Under the pieces are notes generated by a model. It ran no database searches. It had not been told where the DNA came from and was given only the letters and a program-made list of their open reading frames with translations. From Prasinococcaceae sp. CCMP 1430 (taxonomy: Eukaryota > Prasinodermophyta > Palmophyllophyceae > Prasinococcales > Prasinococcaceae), in assembly GCA_013416795.1 (NCBI GenBank), contig RQSC01000004.1:500854-554010 (forward strand): a DNA stretch of 53,157 nucleotides. Direction: 5' to 3'. How positions within the stretch are numbered: position 1 is the stretch's first letter; the number at the start of each line of letters is the position of its first letter. Made by a program: the position numbers and the translations under genes. Positions 21,120 to 30,858 of this stretch are shown here, in pieces.

Positions 21120-22866
21120 ATGGAGCGGCGCGGGAGCTCTGGCTCGGGCCGCTTTGGCGCGTCCCCATCGATGCGGCGGGAGGGTCCCGCGCTGTGGGAG
21201 GCAGCCGCGCGGCACATCTTCTCGCCGACGGCGGCGCCACTGCCGCCCGAGGTGTCGCGCGCTGAGTACATGCGATTCGAGAGCGCCGACTTCCACGGCA
21301 TCGGCCGCTCCAAGACGGTGCCCATGCGCAACGCGCACAAGCCCGTGTTCCTGTACAGCGGCGCGGCGGCCATGGGCCCGCGCAGCGCGCTCTCGACGCC
21401 GCCCGAGGTGAAGGCGCTCGGATGCCCGAACACGCAGATCATCCCCGACTGGAGCACCGCGCGGCTCGTCGAGCACGCGCCGGGGCGCCCCACGGCGCGC
21501 GTGCTGTGCGATCAGACGTGGACGGACGGGCGGCCCATGCCGAGCTGCCCGCGGCACGTCCTGCGCACCGCGCTCGAGTCGCTGGCAGCCACGGCGCCCG
21601 AAGGCGCGGAGAGCGAGGGTGCCAAGCTGCTTGCGGCGTGCGAGTACGAGTTCACGCTATGCGACGTGGCGCCCGCCAACGGCGACGATGACGGCGGCGG
21701 CCTGACGTTGACCCCCGCCTTCGGCGGCGTGGACATATTCAACACGATGCAGACTGCAAAGACGGCCGAGTTTCAACAGGAGCTCGACCGCTCGCTGCTC
21801 ACCATGGGTGTTGATCTGCAGACACTCAACGCGGAGTACGGCGTGGGACAGCTCGAGATCACCTACTCGCCCCACTTCGGCCTGGACGCTGGCGATGCCG
21901 CCTTCACCTTCAAGGGCGCGGTCAAGGAGATCGCGCAGAGCCACGGGCGCCGTGCGACGTTCATGACGCGGCCCTTCGCGGACGCCGATGGCGCCTCGAA
22001 CGGTGGCCATACGAACATGTCCGTGTGGTGCGGCGAGACCAACCTGTTGCAGGACGACGACGCGCCGGACGGCCTGAGCGAGTACGGGCGACACTTCCTG
22101 GCGGGCATGCTCGAACACGCGCGCGCGCTGCAGGCGCTGGCGGCGCCAACGGTCAACTGCTACCACCGCGTGCAGCTCGACTCTTGGGCTCCGGTGGTGG
22201 CCTCGTGGGGCTTTGACAACCGCACGTGCATGGTGCGCGTAAAGACGCCAAAGACATGCCCCGGCTGCGCATCGGCCTACTTCGAGTGGCGACAGCCGGG
22301 CTCGGCCGCCAATCCGTACATCGTGCTGGCCGGCGCTGTCGCCGCGGGCGTCGACGGCGTCCAGCGCAAGCTCGGGCCGAATCTCCCGCCGCCGGCCAGT
22401 GGCTACCACTACGACGCCGTGCGGGGCGATGCTGCGGCCAAGACGGAGCACGAGTGGATCCCCACGTCGCTGCGCGGGGCGCTCGACGCGTTCAAGCAGG
22501 TAAGCGCCGCGCGAGCCCGAGCGCGCGCACGTCGCTCCCGCGAGCACCCCGGTGCAGCCCGCTACCGCGGAGGCGCAGGCGTGCGCAAAGGCACACACGT
22601 ACACGCACATAGTGGCGCGAGCGCACGTGCAGGCACTGACGCCCGCGCGATTTGCCGCATGTGCCTAGGACGAGGTCCTGCAGCGCGCAATGGGCTCGGC
22701 CTTCTGCTCATGGTTCTGCCTGGTCAAGGAGGACGAGCTCGCTTCCTTCCCTGAGAAATTCATGCAGCAAGATCGGGACAAGGCGCAAGAGGTGCTCGTG
22801 GATAGTAGTTGCGGGGCGGACGAGCTCGCACAGCACTGCCGCAGACTCTATAGCGAGTACATATGA
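21120..22866 (+). CDS. Glutamine synthetase I / lengsin-like protein, two exons
   Basis: The model joins 21120-22499 and 22669-22866. The intron starts GTAAGC and ends TGCCTAG, phase 0, 169 bp. The product is 525 residues. GS-fold signatures are present: EYGVGQLEIT (the EY..GQ.E substrate and metal strand), GGHTNMSVW (the GGxHxxxS ATP and metal loop), NRTCMVRV, and the ER-type end of the active site as FEWRQPGSAANPYIVLAG. The small second exon completes the C-terminal helix region (DEVLQRAMGSAF). This layout fits the class I-like group that holds lengsin and gamma-glutamylpolyamine synthetases rather than the plastid GSII used in ammonium assimilation. The true substrate may be glutamate, a polyamine or neither. 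Metal and ATP residues look intact, so activity is plausible. Confidence 0.85.
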
Positions 22867-23017
22867 TGCTGCCGCGCGCAGAGCGTGCGCGTCCCCGCGA
22901 GCGAGGCATTCGCCACGAGCTCCACGACCAACATATTACTTGCGTTTCATTAGTCCGCGGCGCGCCGCGCGCGCGCGGCGAGCGCGGCCATCCACCGCGC
23001 CCCTGTTTCCTCGCGCC
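22867..23017. other. Short convergent spacer
   Basis: About 150 bp between the converging stops of the GS-like and RTEL1-like genes. Nothing specific is seen. Confidence 0.4.
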
Positions 23018-25960
23018 TCAAGGCGCGCCGCTCGTGTCGGCGATCGCCGCGAGAAAGGTGTCCTTGTGCTGCGTCGGGACGAATTGCTCAAAGCCCGCCA
23101 GCAGCTGGGGAGTGCTGCGCAGCAACGCCACCACGCCCTGCAGCGTGCGCGCGGCCACGCCCGACGTCTCGCCCGCCCTGCCGCCGGCACCGGCACCGAT
23201 AGCTGCATCGCCACCAGAGCTGGCGCGATAGGCCTTCAGCAGACGCTTGAATTGCGCGTAGCCGTCCTTGGGCAGCGCGTCCTTGACACGAGCAATGTAC
23301 GCCACGCCGTCAGATGGCGCGCTCTGTGCCGCGACTTCTCCGGGGCCAGACCGCGCGGGCGCATCCGCCTCAGCTGCAGCTGCGCGCGCCGCCGCGAGCA
23401 GCCCACCCCCTCGTCGCGCCAGTTTGCTGGCGGGGGCACCGGCCGCGACTTGTGACGCCTGTCTGCGCGTGGCATCGCCGGACCCCTTCGCCAGCGCGCC
23501 GGCCAGCTTGTCGTACTCGGCCTGTAGGTTGAGCGCGTTCCCCGCCCTGGGCCCCAGTGGCCGTGCGGCACCTGCATCCCTGTCGCTGTACAGATCGGCG
23601 AGCGAGCCGCCGCCTATCCTCCGCTCGGGCGGCGCGGCGTACTCCCCCTGCTCCTGCCGGGCCTGCTGCTGTCGCATGAACGACGCCATGCCACTGAGAC
23701 CAGCGCCATTGCTCAGGCCGAGCGCCACAGGCGGTGGAGCGCGCGGGCGCGCCGCGACGGTCGCGCCGCTGAGCTGATGGGTCACACGTGCTGACTCGGC
23801 AGGCGCGGCCATGGCGGCCTTGCCCCGCGCTGCCCCGCGCGCCATCGCTTTGAAGAACTTGACCATTGCGCCTTGCGCCTCGCCAAAGGTGCCGAAGGTG
23901 TGCATGTGTGGGCGCAGCCATGCACTCATGTTGGCCTGCACCGCTGGCGAGCCGAAGCGCTCGTCCGCCAGGAGGATGGCGCCGTAGTCGTTTCGGTGGC
24001 GGATGACTCGGCCCACGGCCTGGTTGACGGCACGCATGGCCTGGTCGGAATACCACACGGCACCCGTCAGCCCTCCGCCTTTCCTGCCCGGCGCACTGCT
24101 TCCTCCGATCTCGCCCTTGCTCTTCTTGTCCAGGAAGTCCCGCTTGAGCTGAACCTTAGGGTCGACCTTCGGCGCGTAAGGTATGCCAGTGACCACGACA
24201 CAGCGTCCTGCACGGTCGGCGAAGTCGAGGCCCTCCGACACCTTGCCCCGGCACACAGCGAACATGACGGCACCGCCGCCCCCCGAGTCGAGGGCGGCGT
24301 TGAACTCCGCGAAGACCGCTCCCAGCTCCGACGTCTTTCTGGGCTCGACGAGAGCGTGCTTCTTGCTCGCGATGCGATCCCACTGCCCCCTCTCGCGCCA
24401 GTACTCCACGCAGCTTGCCAGCACGCCGTAGCTGGGAAAGAAAACCAGCATGCCGTCGGGTACCACGCGTGCAAGATTCACCAGGGCGTTGCCGAGCTCC
24501 TCCTTGTAGCTGGGCGTGTCGCGGCTCCTGAAAGAGGAGTTGAGGGGTACGCGCGAGGGGCCCGTAGGCAGCACGCCCACCATCACGTTGGCGGCGTCGA
24601 CCACGTGCGGGTTCTCCAAGCGGACCGGGAAGGGCAGGGCCAGCTCCTGTGCCGTCGACTCCATTGGTGCGAGCGTGCCCGAGGCGAGCACCACGCGGCT
24701 GAGGCCCAGCTCGAGTAGCGGCGCCAGCCCTGCCCCTGGGTTGAAGCACCAGTAGCTCACCACACGCTGCACCGTCACAGCGTCCCGCAGGCTGCCCCCG
24801 TCGCTGCCGCCCGCGCGTGGCATTTCATCGCGCACGTACAGCACGTAGTCGTGCGAGTCGCGCCGAGAGCGCTCGAGCGTGCGAATCGCGCGCGCGACGA
24901 TATCCATGCTGGGCGTTCCGCTGCCCACCGCCGACACGCCACCCAGGTTTGCGGCCTCGGCGGCCGCATCGGCGGCGCCCTCCATGCGCTCTATGAGCAT
25001 GGGCATATTGTCGCTGTCGATGCCAACGTCCACCAGCAAGCGATGCAGGTACACGCCGCGCTCGACGAGGCCCTTGGGGGAGGGTACAGTCAAGGCGGAC
25101 AGCGCGCGCTCAATCGCTTTCAGGACGACCACAAGCTGCTTCGCGTCCTCCGCCCCCGATCTGGCCATCGCGGCCTCCTCGGATGCGTCCGGTACGCCCA
25201 GCTGCTCGCCGTCGGCGGCTTGCTCCGCCGCCTGCGCGATGCGCTCTGCCTCCACGACGGCCGCGGCGAGTGTGGGCACCGGCAAGTCGAAGCTCGCCAC
25301 TTCCGCGCACACGCTCTCGATGTTATGTGCCTCGTCGAATATGACCACCGACGAGTGCCAGTCGATGCCCTTGAGCGCGCGCCTGTTGAGCGGGTCGAGC
25401 AGGTAATGGTATGGCAACAGTACCAGCTCGGCATCCTCGAGGCCCTCGCGGTTGACGAAGTACGGGCACGGCCCTTCCCTCTTGCCAAGCTCGACGAGTT
25501 CTTCGATGTCCATGGGCGGCATCTCGGGCGCCGTGCCCTCTGACTGTTGCGTGACCAGGTTGACGGCTGCACGGTGGTGGCGACACGCGCGCTGGTTCAC
25601 CATCGCCCTGCACGCGTTGTTGAGAGCGGCGCCGCGGAGTCGCCCCACGCTGCTGTGTATGCACGTGTGCTCGCGGCTCGACAGCACCACCGTGCGCGGT
25701 CTGTACCCCGTCTTGCGCAGCTCGCGCACGACCTGCGCGAGCTGCGAGTGCGTGCGGCTCGCGTACAGCACCTTGGTGCCGACCGGCCCACGCCCCTGCG
25801 CCGGCGCGGCGTCCGCCGGGGGGCGCACGTACACGTTTGCGCCCGCCTCCGCCTGCATCCGCTCGTGCGCGGCACGTGCCTGCGCGCGCGCGCGCTCGCG
25901 ACGGTGGCGCTGCCACGCGAGCGACGCGCACAGCAGGCAGAGCGTCTTGCCGGTGCCCGT
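23018..25960 (-). CDS. RTEL1-like iron-sulfur DNA helicase (true N-terminus missing)
   Basis: An XPD-family superfamily 2 helicase. RTEL1 unwinds D-loops, telomere T-loops and G4 DNA. The frame shows PTGTGKTLCLLCASLAW (motif I plus the RTEL1-typical continuation), YASRTHSQLAQVVRELRKTGY, four Fe-S cysteines (in HTCIHS, NNACRA, QRACRHH, GPCPYF), DEAH in VIFDEAHNIE, LASGTLAPM, GKVSEGLDFAD and QAVGRVIRHRNDYG. The C-terminus (about 23030-23310) contains a harmonin-N-like block (RVKDALPKDGYAQFKRLLKAY ... FEQFVPTQHKDTFLAAI), as in RTEL1. Upstream of the P-loop the expected RTEL1 N-terminus is absent and is replaced by unrelated bacterial-type sequence described separately. The open frame runs unbroken across this junction to an ATG at 26350. 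Confidence 0.88.
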   Translation of the reverse strand, partial: TGTGKTLCLLCASLAWQRHRRERARAQARAAHERMQAEAGANVYVRPPADAAPAQGRGPVGTKVLYASRTHSQLAQVVRELRKTGYRPRTVVLSSREHTCIHSSVGRLRGAALNNACRAMVNQRACRHHRAAVNLVTQQSEGTAPEMPPMDIEELVELGKREGPCPYFVNREGLEDAELVLLPYHYLLDPLNRRALKGIDWHSSVVIFDEAHNIESVCAEVASFDLPVPTLAAAVVEAERIAQAAEQAADGEQLGVPDASEEAAMARSGAEDAKQLVVVLKAIERALSALTVPSPKGLVERGVYLHRLLVDVGIDSDNMPMLIERMEGAADAAAEAANLGGVSAVGSGTPSMDIVARAIRTLERSRRDSHDYVLYVRDEMPRAGGSDGGSLRDAVTVQRVVSYWCFNPGAGLAPLLELGLSRVVLASGTLAPMESTAQELALPFPVRLENPHVVDAANVMVGVLPTGPSRVPLNSSFRSRDTPSYKEELGNALVNLARVVPDGMLVFFPSYGVLASCVEYWRERGQWDRIASKKHALVEPRKTSELGAVFAEFNAALDSGGGGAVMFAVCRGKVSEGLDFADRAGRCVVVTGIPYAPKVDPKVQLKRDFLDKKSKGEIGGSSAPGRKGGGLTGAVWYSDQAMRAVNQAVGRVIRHRNDYGAILLADERFGSPAVQANMSAWLRPHMHTFGTFGEAQGAMVKFFKAMARGAARGKAAMAAPAESARVTHQLSGATVAARPRAPPPVALGLSNGAGLSGMASFMRQQQARQEQGEYAAPPERRIGGGSLADLYSDRDAGAARPLGPRAGNALNLQAEYDKLAGALAKGSGDATRRQASQVAAGAPASKLARRGGGLLAAARAAAAEADAPARSGPGEVAAQSAPSDGVAYIARVKDALPKDGYAQFKRLLKAYRASSGGDAAIGAGAGGRAGETSGVAARTLQGVVALLRSTPQLLAGFEQFVPTQHKDTFLAAIADTSGAP

Positions 25961-26450
25961 CGGGCCGTTGATCAGCACGGTGATGTCGGATGCGGCGACG
26001 CGCTCGGCCAGCGCGAGCAGTGCCAGGCTCTCGGGATCGGCGGCGACGGGCTCGTGCGGGCCGCGCAGCAGCGCGGTCGCGAAGCCGGCACCGACCGCGG
26101 CGTCGTCCGAGGTATAGGAAAGGCGGGCGGGGTTGCCGTCGCCGAACGCGATCGCCTGGCGGCCTTCGTCGCCGAGGATCAGCGTGCGCGCGGCGGCCGG
26201 GGGCACTTCGCCTTCCGCCACCAGGAACAGGTCATGCGCGCTCGCGCGGCCGTCCTCGCCCGCGCCGATCGCAAAGCCCTGGGCCCGCAGCGACGAGACG
26301 AGCGCATATTTCTGGCGAAGCACGGCGGCCGACGGAAGGATGGATCGCATTGTTACCCCCTGAGACACATCCCCTTTTGAGACTAATCTGGTTAACGACG
26401 CGTAAAATTGCCCATTTCGAGACCGCTTTGGTCCGGGCGCGTCTACGCGT
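25950..26450 (-). other. Bacterial-type segment: N-terminus of a sigma-54 activator (FlbD/NtrC family) joined to RTEL1
   Basis: From the ATG at 26350 the protein reads MRSILPSAAVLRQKY ... DPESLALLALAERVAASD, then ITVLINGPTGTGK. The last parts are the hallmark entry into the AAA+ domain of bacterial enhancer-binding proteins, in which GKE(V/L)LAR normally follows. Instead it changes to the RTEL1 continuation exactly at the Walker A motif. Upstream of the ATG lies a Shine-Dalgarno-like AGGGGG with a 5-6 base spacer, and the flank 26350-26440 is less GC-rich than its surroundings. The outer boundary is judged by eye. The most similar activators I know are alphaproteobacterial. The DNA match at the junction is a shared GACGGGCACCGGCAAG-like string. 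Confidence 0.75.
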
Positions 26451-26985
26451 GCGCACGTAGAGCCGAAATTTTTCGCTTAAGCTGCGCGCGCGCCGCGTGG
26501 CGCTCGCCCTCCCGCTCTCCCCCTCCCCCTCCCTCGCGCGCACTCGCATTCGCGCCTGCCGCCGCCACCGGAACGCCGGCGCGCGCGCGAATTCGTACGG
26601 CGGTCGGCGGCAGAGGGTGCGATATTTGGGGTTTATGTTTAGGGTTGTGAAAGTGCCCCTTTTACTGCAACGCGACCCGCGCGCGAATTGGGCGCGGGTT
26701 GGAAACTCGAATTGCGTTTGCTTTTCGAAACTGCGTTACCGGTACGCGTTTTTTTTTCTGTTGCGCACGGGCTGTTGTGGGTTCGGCGGGGCGGTGATGG
26801 ACGCAGCGCGGCGGGGCGCGACGCGCGGCGACGCGGGGGGGACCACAGAGCGCGCGCGGGAGGGGGGGGGGCGCGCCGGCGGCCGGGCGCCGGGTGCCGA
26901 CCGCCCTCCTTCCGCGCGAAGCCGCGCGGAGCCCGCGGAGCCCACGCGCAAGCTCGGTCCGAAACGCGGCTTGACCGTTTCGAGC
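26451..26985. promoter_or_regulatory. Upstream region of the coiled-coil gene, telo-box-like word
   Basis: About 535 bp with alternating GC-rich and AT-richer parts. TTTAGGGTT (about 26638-26646) is the reverse complement of the telo-box AACCCTAAA. An open frame precedes the chosen start, but it is Arg/Gly-rich and not protein-like. Confidence 0.35.
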
Positions 26986-29900
26986 ATGGCGTCCGGCGAG
27001 GAGATGAGCATCGGCTTCGACGGGATGAAGAAGCTGCGCAACCTGGGCCGCCGCTTGCGGAGCAAGCTGGACAGCGGCGCCGAAGGCGCCGAAGGCGGTG
27101 GCGGAGGGGGTGGAGGAGGTGGAGGAGGCGGAGGTGCGCGGGGTCACCCGCGCGGGCGGCCGTATACGGGCGGGGCGGGCGGCGGGACGAGCGGAGCGGC
27201 GCAGCGCAGCGCGGCGGCCATCGCGGCTGCCGCGTCCGCCGACGCAGCCGCCAGGGAGGACGAGCTCAAGCGCCTTCGAGCGCGTGTGGAGCAGCTCGCG
27301 ACGGCCAACGAGGCGCTCGAGCGATACGCCGCCGACACGCGCGCGGCAGCCACGGCGATGGCCGCCGACGCGGCAGCGGGTGCGCCAGGCGCTGGCGCGG
27401 GGCGCGGGGTGGGCAGCGACGAGTCCCTGCGGCGCGCGAAGCAAGCGCTCAAAGACCAGGAGGCCGAGCTGTGGCGCCAGGGCGAGGAGCTCGAGGAGCG
27501 TGAGGAGGCGCTCGACGCGCGCGAGCGCGAGCTTGCTGCGCGCGAGCGCGAGGTGAGGCAGGCGAAGGCGCAGGGCGCGCCTCCAGGCGCGGGCGGCGCG
27601 AACGGGGCCGGCGCCGGCGGCGGTGCCTCCGAGGACGTTCTCCAGAAGAAGATGGTGAAGCTCAAAGCCTTCGAAGCCGAACTTCGATCGCGGCAGGAGA
27701 AACAGCGCGCGGCGGACGCGGAGCTGAAGCGGCGCGCGGCCGCCGCCGCGGAGAGCGCGGCTGCGGAGGCGCGGCGCATTGAGTCCACGCGCGACCAGCT
27801 CGACGCGCGCGAGGCCGACCTCAGCGCGCGCGAGGAGGCCGCTGGCGTGGCGCATCGCGAGATCGGGGAGAGGAGCGCGGCTCTCGACGCGCGCGCGCGC
27901 ACGCTGGACGAGCGGCAGTCAGAGCTCGAGGTGGAGAGAACGACCATGACCGAAAGCACTCGCGGCCTGCGCAGTGACCTGCAGCAGCTGGATGAGCGCC
28001 TCGCCAGCGGGGCCGCCGAGGCGGAGCGCGCCGCTGACGCGGCTCGCGAGCGTGTTGAGGCGCTCGAGGCGCAACTCGCTCGCGCGCAAGCGGAAATCGA
28101 TGCACTTCGTGCAGAGCGCGCGTTGCGGGAGGCAGCGTCCGCTCGTGCCGCGGCACTCCCGACGCCCGAGGCGCAGTCCGAGGAAATGAACGAGCCGCAG
28201 GGCGACTGGGGCGACGGTGACGACGGCCTCGATGTGGCGCTGCTCGATGCCGAGGCCGCAGGCGCACCCGACGTCGTCGGCGGAGGATCCCACGAGGACC
28301 ACGCGCAAACGGCGCTGCAGCGCAAGGTCGACGAAGCGGAGGGCGAAGCCGCAGCGCTGCGCGCCCGCGTCGACGAGCTCGAGGCACAACTCGAGACTAT
28401 GCCCCTCGAGGGCTCGCAGCAGCAGGTCCAGGCCGAGGAGGAGCATATCGCACGCGTAGCCAAGCTGGAGGCGGAGCTGTCGAGCGCCGTCGCCGAGTCG
28501 AATGCGCGCGCGGAGCGCGTAGCGGCGCTCGAGAGGGAGCTCGCCGAGGCATCCGGTGCGTCGGACGCACGCGCGTCTGATCTCGAGGCAAAGCTAGCCG
28601 AGGCACTCCATGCGAACGGCGAACGTATCAGCGAGCTCGAGGGCGCGCTCGCGGGGGCGTCGGAGGGCAGCGCGGAGCGGAGCGAGCGCGTCACTGAGCT
28701 CGAAACAGCCCTTGAGTCGTCTCGCGCAGAGGCATCCCTGGAGCTCGCAGATCGCTCGCGCCAAATTGAGGAGCTCGAGGCAAAGCTTGCGGAGGCGTCC
28801 GAAGAGCTGGGGTCCACCGAGCAGTCCAAGCGCTCGCAGCACGCTCGCGTGGCTGAGCTTGAGACGCAGCTGGCGCAACTCCAGGCTTCAACAACAGAGG
28901 CTGGCGCCGAGAGCGTCGCGCGCGTCAGCGCGCTCGAGGCGCGGCTGCAGGCCGCGCTCGGCGAGACAGCAGAGCAAAGCGAGCGGGTCGGCGCACTGGA
29001 GACAGATCTTCGCCGCGCGATGGAGCGCGCAGACGAGCTCGAGGGGGAGGCGGCGGCCGCGAGCGAGCGAGCGCGCGAGGCGGAGCGTGCAGTCGCTGCG
29101 GCTCAGGAGCGCGCCGAGTCGGCCGAGAAGTCGACGTCCCAGGCAGAAGCGGCGCTCGCGAGCTCCGAGGCGGCGCTGACGAGCGCGCGCGCGGACATGG
29201 CGCGTGCCGCAGAGGCGGCGACGAGCTCTGTCAGTGCCGCTGACGAGCGCGCGCTGGAAGCAATCGCCAAGCGGCGGGACGCCGAGAGTGCCGCGGAAGG
29301 GGTGGCCGAGGCGCACGCCGAGGAGCTCCAGGCGCTGCGCGACGAGCTCGGCGCGGCTCGGGCGCAGGCTGCCGAGTCGGAGCGCACCCTACGGGCGGCG
29401 GCTGACGGCGAGCGCGCCGCCACGATCGAGGCGGCGGCGCGCGCCGACCGCGCGGAGGAGGCGCTGCGCGCCACTGAGGCGTCCCTGGCCGCGGAGCGCG
29501 AATCTGGCGCGCAGCGCGAGGAGAGCATTGCACGCGCCCTCGATGAGTCCGATCGCTTGCAGCGGGAGCTCGAGGGCGCCACGGCGCGCGCCGAGGCGCT
29601 CGAGGGCGAGCTTGCTGGGGAGCGGGCGCGCGCTGCCGAGCGGGGCGCGGAGCTTGAGGCAGCGCACGCCGCTGCCACCGAAGAAATAGCGACGCTCGAG
29701 GAGGCCTCGCTCAAGCGTCTGGCGGCGCAAAAGAACAAATTCCACCGCGAGAGGGACACGGCCGCGCAGGCCGCCGCCGCCGCCGCCGAGGAGGCGCGCG
29801 CCGCGCAGGCGACTGCCGACGAGGCGCGCCGCGCGGCGGAGACCGATTCCGCCATGCCATCGACGCGGCTGACAATGCCGCGCGCTTCGTAGATGGGCAG

Positions 29901-30506
29901 AATGGGCGCGGTCTTGCCGCGATATTCGGCCATGCGGGTGCGCACCGTCTCTTCGTTATCGTCGGGGCGCCGTTTGGGCAGAAACTCTTTTCCGCAATTA
30001 TCGCAGATCATCGGAAACTCACCTGTGAGCGTCTCCGGTGGACCAGCAATAACGACGGTCTCAATTTTAGGGCGCTTATGTTTGTCGTGATAGCCCTCCC
30101 CGCAATGAGGGCAGCTAAAGCGGCCGGTGATGCGGTCGACCAGCGCGTCCTCATCCACCTCCAGTTCGATGACATGGTCGAGCGTGCGGCCGCGCGCGCC
30201 GAGGCGGCAACGACGGTCGACGACGCAGGGGCGGAGGCGGCGAAGGCGCGCGCGGAGTGCACGCTCGCGCGCGAGGAGCTCGGGCGTGCGCTCGCCGAGG
30301 CAGAGAGCGCGCGCGCTGAGCGCGACGCAGCCGAGGCGCGCCTGCAGGACAAGGCGCGCGAGGCGGGCATCCTGGAGGACCTGCTGCACTCGGTGCGCAA
30401 GGAAGGCGCCATGAGGGAGGCCGCCGAGGCCGCCGCGATCCCCTCCCTGCCCTCTGCCCTCGCGAGCTATCTGCCCTCGGGATTTTTCTCCCCGTCGTCG
30501 TCTTAG
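26986..30506 (+). pseudogene. Long coiled-coil protein gene interrupted by a bacterial insert
   Basis: From the ATG at 26986 a single open frame runs to about 29845, with a short N-terminal head (KKLRNLGRRLRSKLDSG), a Gly-rich spacer, then more than 800 residues of Glu/Ala/Arg-rich heptad-like sequence (repeats such as RERVEALEAQLARAQ and ARVAELETQLAQL). This is a golgin- or CCDC-like rod, and no family is recognised. Near 29845 the frame enters antisense bacterial adk sequence and stops at 29892. The same kind of coiled coil resumes at about 30181 in a different phase (ARAEAATTVDDAGAEAAKA ...) and ends at TAG 30504-30506 with EDLLHSVRKEGAM and a short Ser/Pro tail. Without the insert the two parts would form one protein. 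Broken here, by assembly or in nature. Confidence 0.75.
29846..30191 (-). other. Fragment of a bacterial adenylate kinase gene (zinc-type LID)
   Basis: Read on the minus strand this stretch encodes GRTLDHVIELEVDEDALVDR, then ITGRFSCPHCGEGYHD, a second Cys pair in CDNCGKEF, KRRPDDNEETVRTRMAEY, and KTAPILPIYEARGIVSRVDG, ending in MAES. This is the middle and late part of a bacterial Adk, with the four-Cys zinc LID. The P-loop half and the last C-terminal residues are missing, so it cannot be a working kinase. Base composition is clearly less GC-rich than the coding DNA on both sides. Similar wording occurs in sphingomonad-type alphaproteobacteria. Both ends merge into the coiled-coil gene at short strings that suit both sequences. 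Confidence 0.88.
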
Positions 30507-30858
30507 TGCGCGCACGTGGGTGGGCCGGTGCGGGAAAGGCCAGCGTGCTTGCGCGTGTGCGAGGCTGCGCCCTCGCCTGCGATGCGCCCTTGGCGGCGCC
30601 GGGTGGTGGGGAAATCTGACGCGACAATAAATACGTGGGAGAAGTTATGAAATACATACTACGGGCCCACGCAGCGTGGGCGGCTTGGGTCTTCTCGTGC
30701 GGCAGTGCAGCTTGGCGTGGGGTGCAGTAGATGCATGCGGTAGGCTATGACGGCATGCGCCCCCCTCGCTCTTCGTCGATTATCCCTCTTCGTTGTCGGG
30801 TTCTCGCGCGGACAAAGAAAGGTTTGGGCTCGCGCGTGTGCGAGGCGGTGCTTTTCCG
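30507..30858. other. Convergent intergenic spacer
   Basis: About 350 bp between the end of the coiled-coil gene and the stop of the secreted repeat protein. It has a short AT-rich piece (30625-30660, with AATAAATA) that could serve as a polyadenylation region for the plus-strand gene. No gene is seen. Confidence 0.4.

Noticed and set aside
25960-26368. Genuine N-terminal regulatory domain of RTEL1
   Set aside because: The sequence and its upstream Shine-Dalgarno-like site fit a bacterial sigma-54 activator, and the expected RTEL1 N-terminal helicase residues are missing.
29846-30191. Functional algal adenylate kinase gene
   Set aside because: It lacks the P-loop half and the C-terminal end, has no start, and sits antisense inside another gene.
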